In this document: one piece after another, positions 8,241-17,900 of the stretch
Layout of the letters: the number at the start of each line of letters is the position of its first letter
Position numbering within the stretch: the stretch's first letter is position 1
NCBI GenBank assembly: GCA_047601665.1
Contig: JASGIT010000001.1
Span: forward strand, 434,001-498,000
DNA from: JASGIT01 sp047601665
GTDB taxonomy: Bacteria; Pseudomonadota; Gammaproteobacteria; Burkholderiales; Burkholderiaceae_C
Direction of reading: 5' to 3'
Length of the DNA stretch: 64,000 nucleotides
Program-made: the position numbers and the translations under genes
Notes under the pieces: generated by a model
Told to the model about the DNA's origin: nothing
The model's input: the letters and a program-made list of their open reading frames with translations, nothing else
Database searches by the model: none

Positions 8241-9509
8241 TCAATAGAGTTCCCGACCGTCACCAAGCAAATAAGAGTGACAATCCAAAGCTTTCTGATC
8301 ACAGTTCTCGACGAAAGTTTTCATGATGTCCGGTTGCCAACCATTGAACCAGTCACCATGCGCCGAATAACCACCAGGCAAAGAAGAACTATAGTTGTCC
8401 GACGACAGGCGCCACCGCAACGGAGAATTAGCCTCCGTGACTGCATAAATAATGTTGAAAGTAACCTCAGGCAGCGGCGTTGGATGAGAAGCAGGGCAAC
8501 CTTGGCCAGGAGTGGCATACGCCATATGGCTCTTGTGATCCGGAGAATCAAGGTTTACACCATCCCAGCACTGCGGGAAGTAGATGTGCAGCCATACTTC
8601 TGAACCCATTGGGCAATTGGGAATGGCCGAGCCCGCCTGCTGCGGTATCTCTACATTATTCGTGGAGTTACAGCTATACGAGAAGTTACCCGGATTGGGG
8701 TAAGTGTTCTTTGCGTCTCCCGCAATCATCCGCAGGCCTTGGGGCATACTCTGCACAGAGCTGGGAACGACACCATTATAACCCGTTTTGTAATAAAACT
8801 GGGAAGATTGAGGTTGAAGCGGCCTACCATCTTTTGTATCAATCATCGCGGGGACCCAATAGGCCGTGCGATTCAGGATACCGCCAAAGCAAGTGGAATT
8901 ACCACTGGAAGCAATCGATGACGCCGTTGAGTTAGCATTGGTGTCCGTATTGCCGAAAAACACATGAAGGTGAGAAACGCCAGGCTGCCCTGGATAAAGA
9001 ATGGGATCGTCGAAGGCCATATGAGAATAGCTGCAGGAAGTGCGAAAGGCCCCCGTTCCATCACTAGGGCCGGGTTGCATAGTGGCGGGGCCGACCTGTG
9101 CGATGGAACTTCCGATTGATGCTGCCGGAATGAGAGCTTTATCGACAGTGGGCATTAGCATCTGCCCAGCAGAATCTGTAGACGTAGACGTAGACGTGGA
9201 CGACGTGGACGTGGACGTAGATGGGGACGTGGACGACGTGGACGTGGACGTAGATGGGGACGTAGACGACGTGGACGTGGACGTAGATGGGGACGCAGAC
9301 GACGTGGACGTGGACGTAGATGGGGACGCAGACGACGTGGACGTGGACGTAGAGGACGTGGACGTAGATGGGGACGTGGACGTGGCTAAAATTGCTCCAG
9401 CATTCTGACTTGAAGCAACTCCATCAGTCGATCCACCACCGCCGCCGCAGGCTGTCAGGAAAAGCGCTGCTGCCGCAGTCATTTTTAGTTTGTCCAGACG
9501 CGTGATCAT
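8241..9509 (-). CDS. DUF1996-domain lipoprotein with Ser/Thr repeat stalk
   Basis: A 422-aa secreted lipoprotein. The start is MITRLDKLKM at 9509 (the open frame runs 34 codons further up). A hydrophobic stretch ends in the lipobox LTAC, putting the lipid-modified Cys at residue 21, followed by GGGGG. Residues about 41-110 are an almost pure Ser/Thr stalk of 11-residue units (SPSTSTSTSSA). From about residue 150 a DUF1996 domain follows, with VSHLHVFFGN, an AYWVPAM segment and several cysteines. DUF1996 is best known from fungal secreted proteins and its function is not established. The gene is AT-richer than its neighbours and stands alone on the minus strand. Confidence 0.82.
   Translation of the reverse strand: MITRLDKLKMTAAAALFLTACGGGGGSTDGVASSQNAGAILATSTSPSTSTSSTSTSTSSASPSTSTSTSSASPSTSTSTSSTSPSTSTSTSSTSPSTSTSTSSTSTSTSTDSAGQMLMPTVDKALIPAASIGSSIAQVGPATMQPGPSDGTGAFRTSCSYSHMAFDDPILYPGQPGVSHLHVFFGNTDTNANSTASSIASSGNSTCFGGILNRTAYWVPAMIDTKDGRPLQPQSSQFYYKTGYNGVVPSSVQSMPQGLRMIAGDAKNTYPNPGNFSYSCNSTNNVEIPQQAGSAIPNCPMGSEVWLHIYFPQCWDGVNLDSPDHKSHMAYATPGQGCPASHPTPLPEVTFNIIYAVTEANSPLRWRLSSDNYSSSLPGGYSAHGDWFNGWQPDIMKTFVENCDQKALDCHSYLLGDGRELY
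9199..9386. repeat. 33-bp tandem repeats encoding a Ser/Thr-rich stalk
   Basis: Four consecutive full units of 33 bp start at 9199, 9232, 9265 and 9298 with one or two differences each, followed by a truncated and rearranged fifth unit to about 9386. The unit length is a multiple of three, so copy-number change would lengthen or shorten the stalk of the DUF1996 lipoprotein without shifting its frame. Confidence 0.92.
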
Positions 9510-10022
9510 AAGTTCGAGCCTTAAATAGGGCTTTGTGTTAATAAGCCAGTGCTGCATTCGGCACTGGGCAACATAAAGAAAATCAATGAACCCATCACTC
9601 TGCCTGGGCACAAACTATGACGAAGGCGCGCCCTATATAACCACCAGCACCAAATACGGCCAGTGGAACGCCAAGTCAAACTGCAAAAACTCAAGCGGCT
9701 GGACAACCAATACCACAGCGACCCGTCTTCGGCAGGCTGCATTATCGAGCACACTTGGCTTGGATTGTGACAAGCTGCATGTGCGACAGAAACAGCCACC
9801 AAGCCAGCCGCTACCAAGCGACGACTCAGCGCAACCTAGGCAGTCCAGTCAATACAGTCTCGCAGCTTGTCAGCGAGTCAAAATCGCAAAAAACAACATC
9901 TTTTGCGTACAGTTTCGCATTTGCGGCATGTACATGGAGCTTATGCGACTTGCAAGAGTGTCGGCGGCAAGCTCCCTTGGAGTTGTAGGGTTCGCCGCTA
10001 TCAACGGGGCTCTACCGGATGA
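9510..10022. other. Intergenic region without a convincing gene
   Basis: About 510 bp between the DUF1996 lipoprotein start and the WecG-family stop. A plus-strand frame at 9586-10077 exists but looks non-coding: it is rich in Gln, Ser and Thr, has no recognisable domain and overlaps the end of the opposite glycosyltransferase gene. I see only the promoter candidate and the small hairpin described separately. Confidence 0.5.
9651..9679 (-). promoter_or_regulatory. Candidate sigma-70 promoter for the DUF1996 lipoprotein gene
   Basis: On the minus strand TTGACT (9679-9674) and TATTTG (9656-9651) are separated by exactly 17 nt. Transcription from here would give a leader of about 135 nt that includes a small hairpin (CCAGTGC 9546-9552 with GCACTGG 9561-9567). 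The -10 match is mediocre. Confidence 0.3.
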
Positions 10023-10775
10023 TCACTTGCCGGCCGTCCAGCAATCCTTGATCAAAAACCAAGCCCCTTGCGGATAGTTGATCAGGTAGCGCCGCCAGAG
10101 GCGGCCCGGCTCCCGGGAGAGGCGGTACAGCCATTCCAGCCCCCCCTTTTGCATCCAACGGGGCGCACGGCTACCCTCCGGCCCCAGGATTTCAAAAGTG
10201 CCGCCGATGCCCAGCAGCACAAGGTGCGGCATTCGGCGCCGAAGTTCGACCGCTAGGCGATCCTGCTTGGGAACTCCAAGTGCGATAAAGACCACCCGTG
10301 CCCCGTGCCGGCCCAACTCGCCACAAAGCGACTCCAGCTGCTCCTCGGAAAGATCCACCTTGCCATCAAAGACAAATGCGCAGGCATCCATGGCCCGAGG
10401 GCCGTATTGTTGGATGGTCACGAGGGGGCTTTTGCCACCGATGACGGCGAAGCGGGGCACGCTTTCCAGCCGGAACATGGCGTCCACCAGATCGACTCCC
10501 GTGGTGCGCTCGGTGATCGCAGCCCCAGGATGCTTGATGCCCGAAGCCCAGACCAGAGGCATGCCGTCAGCCGTGACGATGTCAGCCTGCTTGATCAGGC
10601 TCCAATAGTCTGGCTCTCGCGCACCGCGCGCCAGCATCTCGGTGTTGAGCGTCAGGAGCCAGGCGCCTTCGCCAGTGGCCGCCCGGCTTGCAATGGCCTG
10701 AACGTGGCTGTTCAGGCTCCCTCGCGAGACCTTCAATCCACATATTTCACATACATCGGTCATGGGTGCGTTCAA
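10023..10775 (-). CDS. WecG/TagA/CpsF family (GT26) glycosyltransferase
   Basis: A 250-aa enzyme of the family that adds ManNAc-type or other sugars to a lipid-linked acceptor on the cytoplasmic membrane. Visible signatures are LTLNTEML, TADGMPLVWAS, ERTTGVDLVDAM, FVFDGKVDLS, ALGVPKQDRLA, GIGGTFEILG and the C-terminal GLEWLYRLSREPGRL followed by RYLINYP. Length is normal for the family. M1 and an M four codons later are both plausible starts. It is divergent from the ExeA-like ATPase gene across 213 bp. It is monocistronic on this strand within an otherwise rightward cluster. Confidence 0.92.
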   Translation of the reverse strand: MNAPMTDVCEICGLKVSRGSLNSHVQAIASRAATGEGAWLLTLNTEMLARGAREPDYWSLIKQADIVTADGMPLVWASGIKHPGAAITERTTGVDLVDAMFRLESVPRFAVIGGKSPLVTIQQYGPRAMDACAFVFDGKVDLSEEQLESLCGELGRHGARVVFIALGVPKQDRLAVELRRRMPHLVLLGIGGTFEILGPEGSRAPRWMQKGGLEWLYRLSREPGRLWRRYLINYPQGAWFLIKDCWTAGK

Positions 10776-10988
10776 TTCGATTCGAGGTCATGCTGCGCGC
10801 CGGCTCCTGGCGGCATCGTAGTCGATAATGTCTCAGATGGGTCGCCGAACCGCATGGGCCATGCCCTCCCGACGGATCCCGTTGCAGGCAGGGCGGCCAG
10901 TCTCCCCCTGGCCCGTCGCGAGACTTGGGGAGACTTGTAGGCACGACCGCTTCCCGCCGCATGGGAGGCATTCACCACCACGCAGCAT

Positions 10989-11888
10989 ATGTACGAATCC
11001 TTCTACGGCCTGAAAGAAAAGCCTTTCTCCATCCAGCCCGACCCAGACTTTCTCTACATGGGAAAGCGCCACTCGCTGGCCTACACCATGCTGCAGTACG
11101 CCATCCACAACCGGGCGGGCTTCACGGTGATTTGCGGGGATATCGGCTGCGGCAAGACCACGCTGATCCGCCGTCTGCTCAACGAACTCGGCAGCGAGGT
11201 CAAGGTCGGCCTGGTCATCAACACACACCCAGACCTCGCTGATCTCACGGAGTGGATCATGCTGGCCTTTGGCCAGCCTTATGAAGGCCTGTCGCCGATC
11301 GCCCGCTATGACGCTTTTCAACGCTTCCTGATCAGCGAGTATGGCAAGAACAACAGGGTGGTGCTCATCGTCGATGAAGCCCAGAACGTCAACCCCGCGG
11401 CGATGGAGTCGCTGCGTATGCTCTCCAACATCAACGCGGACAAGGATCAGCTGCTGCAGGTGGTACTCGTGGGGCAGCCCCAACTCCGCACGCTGCTCCA
11501 GCGTCCGGAACTGCAGCAGTTCGCACAGCGGGTGGCCGCCGATTTCTATATTCCGCCCTTGAATTCCGTGGAAGTCAGGGACTACATCGAGCACCGCCTG
11601 AAGGTGGCCGGCCGGGAGCGCCCGTTGTTCACGCCGTTGGCCACAGCCAAGATTGCGAAGGCTGCGCATGGCATTCCCCGCAGTATCAACATCCTTTGTG
11701 ACACGGCGCTGGTCTACGGGTTTGCCACCGAGGCGCAATTGATCGATATTCAACTGGTTGACGAGGTGCTCAACGACCGCAGCCAATATGGTGTACTGGG
11801 CACTACTAATTTCAGACACGGCGAGACTGGCGGTAGCCAACTTCAAGACGGATCGTTTTCGGCGGTGCCAACGCCATCGCAAAGGTGA
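10989..11888 (+). CDS. ExeA-like AAA ATPase of exosortase/EPS locus
   Basis: A 299-aa AAA ATPase starting MYESFYGLKEKPFSI, the characteristic opening of the GspA/ExeA-like ATPases. Walker A is GDIGCGKTTL (about residues 50-59), Walker B is VVLIVDEAQNV (about 120), and GIPRSINILCD is the sensor-2-like segment. A subgroup (TIGR03015-like) is a fixed partner of XrtA/PEP-CTERM exopolysaccharide loci, which matches the Wzz and export genes at the left edge; the exosortase itself is not in this window. The protein lacks the C-terminal peptidoglycan-binding part of true ExeA. No strong ribosome site precedes the ATG. Confidence 0.85.
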   Translation: MYESFYGLKEKPFSIQPDPDFLYMGKRHSLAYTMLQYAIHNRAGFTVICGDIGCGKTTLIRRLLNELGSEVKVGLVINTHPDLADLTEWIMLAFGQPYEGLSPIARYDAFQRFLISEYGKNNRVVLIVDEAQNVNPAAMESLRMLSNINADKDQLLQVVLVGQPQLRTLLQRPELQQFAQRVAADFYIPPLNSVEVRDYIEHRLKVAGRERPLFTPLATAKIAKAAHGIPRSINILCDTALVYGFATEAQLIDIQLVDEVLNDRSQYGVLGTTNFRHGETGGSQLQDGSFSAVPTPSQR

Positions 11889-11977
11889 TTTCCAGATTCA
11901 CAAGTAACAAACTGTTGAGCGATAATGACCCGCCCGGTGGGGTCAGGGTATGACCGGGGAACACCTACAAGAACTGT

Positions 11978-14900
11978 GTGAGCACGCAATCAGACGCATC
12001 GAACGACATTGCCATCGTTGGAATGGCTGCGCACCTGCCGGGCGCGGCCAATCCGGCTGCGTACTGGTTTAATCTGCGCCAGGGCATCGAGTCCATCCGC
12101 CGACTCTCGGAAGCCGAGTTGCTCGCCGCTGGCGAGAGCCCAGAACGTATGCGGCATCGCAACTACGTGCCGGCAGCAGCCGTGCTCGAAGGATTCGAGC
12201 AGTTCGATGCGGACTTCTTCGGCTTCAGCCCAAAGGAAGCGGCCATCATGGATCCGCAACACCGCCAGTTCCTGGAAGTGGCCTGGGAAGCGCTGGAGGA
12301 TGCAGGGCATCCGCCCGAGCGTTTTCCCGGCCCCATCGCGGTCTATGCCGGGTGCGGCATGGGCAGCTATTTCTACTTCAACATCTGTTCCAACCCCGAT
12401 CTGGTGGCGAGCACGGGCATGTTCCTGCTGCGCCACACGGGCAACGACAAGGATTTTCTCTCCACCCGGGTCAGCCACATCTTTGACCTCAAGGGCCCCA
12501 GCGTCAACATCCAGACGGCTTGCTCCACCTCCCTGGTGGCGGTGCACTACGCCTGCCAGGCGCTGCTCGGCGGCGAATGCGACATGGCCCTGGCCGGTGG
12601 CGTGACGATCGAACTGCCGCACGCCCGGGGCTATCTTTTCCAGGAAGGCGAAATCCTGTCGCCCGATGGCCATTGCCACGCCTTCGACCACCGCGCCCAG
12701 GGTACGGTGTTCGGCTCGGGGGCCGGGGTCGTGGTGCTGCGCCGGCTTCAGGATGCGCTGCGCGACGGCGATCACATCTGGGCGGTGATCAAGGGCACCG
12801 CCGTCAACAACGACGGGGCGGCGAAGGCAGGCTATCTGGCGCCCAGCGTGGATGGCCAGGCCAAGGCGATCGCCGAGGCGCAGGCCGTGGCCGGCGTGTC
12901 GGCCGACACCATCGACTACGTGGAATGCCACGGCACCGGCACCTACCTGGGCGACCCGATCGAAGTGGCCGCGCTGACGCAGGCATTCCGCGAAACCACG
13001 TCCGACACCGGTTTCTGCCGGATCGGCTCGGTCAAAACCAATATCGGCCATACCGACACCGCCGCCGGCGTGGCCAGCCTGATCAAGGTGGCGCTGGCAC
13101 TCAAGCACCAGGAAATCCCGCCGAGCCTGGGCTATGAACGCCCCAATCCTGCTATCGACTTCGAGAGCAGCCCCTTCCAGGTCAACCACACGCTCAGCCC
13201 CTGGGTGTCTCACAAGGGCCCGCGGCGTGCCGGGGTGAATTCGCTGGGCGTCGGGGGCACCAATGCCCATGCCGTGCTGGAAGAAGCGCCGGTAGCGGCC
13301 GCCTCCGAGCCCTCCGACTGGCCTTTCCAGTTACTGGTCGTATCGGGCCGCTCGCGGGCCGCCGTGGAGGCCAATGCCAAGGCGCTCGCAGCGCATCTGC
13401 GCGCCCATCCGGAACAGGATCTGGCCGACGTGGCGTTCACGCTCAAGGAAGGCCGCCGCGCGTTCGAGCACCGGCGTGTCCTGGTGGCCGCCACCCACGA
13501 AGAGGCCGCGGCCCTGCTCGAAGGCTCCGACGCCCGCCGCGTCTTCGCGCACAGCTACCTGGGCGACGGCCCTGAAGTGGTATTCATGTTCCCGGGTGGC
13601 GGCGCCCAATACGCAGGCATGGCGCGCGAGCTCTATGCCACCGAGCCGGTTTTCCAGGACTGGATGGACCGGGGCCTGGACATCCTGCAGCGGCAGTTGG
13701 ACTACGACATCCGGGCGCTGTGGCTGCCTGCAACGCAAGACCATGCCGCGGCGGTCGAACGGCTCAAACGGCCCTCGGTGCAGTTGCCGCTGATCATGAT
13801 CGTGGAGCACGCTCTGGCGCAGCTATGGATGTCCTGGGGGGTGCAGCCTGCGGCCCTGGTCGGCCACAGCATGGGCGAGAACACCGCCGCCTGCCTGGCC
13901 GGCGTGATGTCGTTCGAGGACTGCATCGGCTTGGTGCTGCTGCGCGGCCAGTTGTTCGACACGGTGCCTCCGGGCGGAATGCTCAGTATTCCCCTGCCCG
14001 CCGCCGACGTGCGCGGCCTGCTCGGGGCCGAACTGGACATGGCGAGCGTGAACGCGCCGGAGCTCTGTGCGGTGTCCGGCCCGCAGCACGCGCTGGATGC
14101 GCTGGAGGCCACGCTGCGCGCACGCGAGGTGGAGCCGCAGCGCATCCAGATCGACATTGCCGCGCATTCGCGGATGCTCGAACCGATCCTGGGCCGCTTC
14201 GAAGCCTACCTGCGCGGCATCCGCCTGAGCGCGCCTCGGTTGCCCATCATTTCCAACCGCGACGGCCAGCCCTTGAGCGCGCGCGATGCCACCGACCCGC
14301 TGTATTGGGTCGGGCACCTGCGCAACACGGTGAATTTCTCCGCCTGCATGGAGACTTTAAGAGACGCCGACCCCAAGCGCGTCTACCTCGAGGTGGGTCC
14401 GGGCAAGGCGCTGGGCTCCCTGGCTCAGGCCAATGGGGTTCCGGCGTCCCAGGTGATCAACTCCCTGCGCCACCCCGATCACCAGGTGGCCGACGACGTC
14501 TGGTTCCTCGGTACCCTGGGCCGTCTCTGGGCCAACGGCGTGGCCGTTGACTGGGAGCCGATCTGGGGCGGGGCACAGCGCCGCCGCGTTCCCCTGCCCA
14601 CCTACGCCTTCCAGCGCAAACCCTACTTCATCGAGCCGGGCAAGGCCCTTCAGGCCGCTCCCGCGCCGGTGCAACTGGTGCGCACCGACGATGTGGGCCA
14701 ATGGGGCTACCAGCCGCGCTGGCGCCCGCGCCAGGCGGACGTGGAGTTCGACGTCACCCAGGATCTGGCCAGCACGCCGCCGCAGAGTTGGCTGGTGTTC
14801 ATGGACGAGCCGGGCCTGGCCGATGCATTGGTGCAGCGCCTGCGTGCCGCGGGCCACCGCGTCACGGTGGTACGCGCGGGCGATATGTTCGCCCGTGTGA

Positions 14901-17900
14901 GCGAGCAAGAATTCCTGCTGGCCCCGGAGCGGGGCCGCGAAGGCTACGACGAGCTGGTGCGCGAACTCATGGCCGCAGGCCACCCGCCCCAGCACATCGT
15001 GCACGCCTGGCTGGTGACCCGCGAGGAGCGCTTCCGTCCGGGAAGCAGCTTCTTCCACCGCAACATCGAACAGGGTTTTTTCAGCCTGCTGTTCCTCGCA
15101 CAGGCGCTTGCCGAAGAGAACCTGCCCAAGCCGCTGCACCTTACGGTGTTGAGCACGGGCGCAGTCCGCGTGCGGGACGAGGCCTTGCCTTATCCGGAAA
15201 AGTCCACCCTCATGGGCCCGGCCCGCGTGGCGCCGCGCGAGCTGCCCGGCCTGACCTGCACAGTGCTGGATCTCACCCTGCCCGCCCAGAACACCGGCTG
15301 GCGCGCCAAGCCGCAGCCCGGCGCCATGGGCGCCGTGGCCGATCGCGTGCTCGAAGACTTGTTCGCCCAGCCTGGCAACCGCGTGGCCGCGTTGCGCGGC
15401 GACAAGCGGTTCGAGCTCGGGTTTGCCCCCCTGGCCCTGCCCGCGACGGCCCAACTGCCACAACTGCCGGAGGGCGCCGTGTGCTTCATCACCGGCGGCC
15501 TCGGTGGCATCGGCCTGACGGTCGCGGAGCGCCTGGCGCGCGAAAAACGCGTCCGCCTGGTGTTGCTGACGCGACAGCCTTTGCCGGCGCCCGAGACCTG
15601 GGACACGGTCTTGCGCAGCGCTGACGCGCAGGGTTCGCTGGCGCAACGCATCCGTGCCGTGCGCAGGCTCCAGGATCTGGGCGCCGAGGTGCAGGTGGTT
15701 GCCGCCGACGTGTGCAACATCAAGGACATGCAGGCTGCGGCGGAGCAGGCGCGCCAGCGCTTCGGGCGCATCCATCTGGTGGTACATGCCGCCGGCGTGG
15801 TCAACGATGGGCCGCTGCTGACCAAGACCTCTGGCGCCGTGGAGGAAGTGTTCGCCGCCAAGGTACATGGCGTGCAGATCCTGCACGAACTCTTTCCCGA
15901 CGGGAGCATCGACCAGTTGGTGCTCTTCTCCTCCAGCAGCACCGCCATCGCCCCGGCAGGCCAGGTGGACTATGTGGCCGCCAATGAATACCTCAACGCC
16001 TACGCGCACAGCCGTGCCGCGGGCCGTACACGGGTGCTGGCGATCGACTGGGGCATCTGGAACGAAGTGGGCATGGCCGCGAAGATGCTTGCCAACTGCC
16101 TCGGCGAACCCGTACCCGCGCCACGGTACGCCGCCGACGGTCCGCTCCTCGATGAAGCCACCTTCGATGCCGCGGGGCACCGGCTCTTCACCGCCACTTG
16201 GCGTACCCAGGATCGCTGGATCCTGGATGGGCACCGCACCGCCTCGGGCCAGGCGCTGCTGCCGGGCACCGGCTACCTGGAACTGGCGGCGCAGGCCTTG
16301 AGGGGCAACGGCGAAAAGGGGCCGTTCGCCATCCACAACCTGTACTTCTTCCGTCCGCTGGAAGTCCACGACGAGCAAAGCCGCGAGGTGCGGGTGAAGC
16401 TCGCGCGCAATGACGAGGGCTATGCGCTCGAAGTGCGCAGCGATGTGCTGTTCGAGGGACGCCAGGGCTTCCAGCTCAACGCGCAGGCCACGCTGGTGCC
16501 AGGCGCGCAGCCGCAGGCGCAAGCCCTGGACATTGCCGCCCTCGCGTCGCGCTGCCCGCAACACCGCGCGGCAGACCCCGCGGGACTGCGCTCGCCTCAG
16601 GAAGAGCATCTGCGTTTCGGGCCGCGCTGGCGCGTGCTGCACTCAGTCGCGTATGGAGAGGGCGAAGGCATCGCCCACTTGCAGTTGCCTGCCGCATTCC
16701 ACGCAGACCTCGAAGAGGGCTACTTGCTGCACCCGGCCCTGCTGGACCTGGCCACCGGCTGGGCCATGCGCCTGATTGCGGGTTATGCGCCCGACCACCT
16801 CTGGGTGCCCGTGTCGTACCGCGAAGTGCGCGTGCACCGTCCGCTGCCAGCCCGCCTCTGGAGCTGGGTGCGCAACGCGCAGGACAACCGCGCCGATGCG
16901 CCCTTCGCGGTGTTCGACGTCACCTTGTGCGACGAACACGGCGAGGTGTGCGTGGAAGTGCTGGGCTTCTCCATCAAGCGCCTGCAAGAAGGCGGCTTCG
17001 CGGCCTCGGCAAGCCGACTCGATGCCCGCGAACTGGTGTTCGACGAGAGCGCGCGCACCGATGCCGAGGTGCGGCTCTCACCCGCCGAGGAGCAGTTGCA
17101 GCACAACATCGCCCAGGGCATACGACCCGCCGAAGGCGCCGATGCCTTCGGCCGCGCGCTGGCGACCGGGCTGCCGCAGGTGGTGGTGTCGTCCATGAAC
17201 CTGGACGCGCTGATCCGCCAGGCCAGCCAGGCCGTGGCGGCCGACGCGGGCACGGGCCAGAAATTCCAGCGCCCCGATCTCGGCAGCGCCTACGTGGAGC
17301 CGCGCAACGACGTGGAGCGCACCTTGGTGGGCTTCTGGGAAGAACTGCTGGGCGTGAACCAGGTGGGCGTGGAGGACAACTTCTTCGACCTGGGCGGCCA
17401 CTCGCTGATCGCGGTGCGCCTGTTCGCCATGGTGAAAAAGGCCTACCGGGTCGAGTTCCCGATCTCGGTGCTGTTCGAGGCGCCCACGATCGCCCTCTGC
17501 GCAGCGATGATCCGGGAACACATCGGCGACACCGGCACGGATTCCGGTACGCCTGCGACCAGTTCTGCCCCCAAGCGCCGCTTCACCCACCTGGTGGCCA
17601 TGCACGACGGTGAAGGCGACAAACGCACGCCGCTCTTCCTGGTGGCGGGTATGTTCGGCAACGTGCTCAACCTGCGCCATCTGGCCCGCCTCATCGGTGT
17701 CCGGCGTCCCTTCTACGGCTTGCAGGCCCGGGGACTCTATGGCGACCATGCGCCCCACGCGACGCTGGTCGAGGCGGCGACCGACTACATCGCCGAGATG
17801 CGCCAGATCCAGCCCCACGGCCCCTATCTGCTGGGCGGCTTCTCCGGTGGCGGCATCACGGCCTACGAAATGGTGCGCCAACTCGAAGCCGCGGGCGAAA

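Noticed and set aside
9181..9408. Tandem repeats considered as a CRISPR array
   Set aside because: Units are contiguous 33-bp repeats without unique spacers and encode a Ser/Thr stalk in frame.
9586..10077. A 163-codon plus-strand frame in the longest intergenic region
   Set aside because: Low-complexity Gln/Ser/Thr composition, no domain, and overlap with the opposite glycosyltransferase gene.
14357..16642. A 761-codon minus-strand frame inside the PKS
   Set aside because: Antisense shadow of KR/DH coding sequence; no domain or ribosome site.
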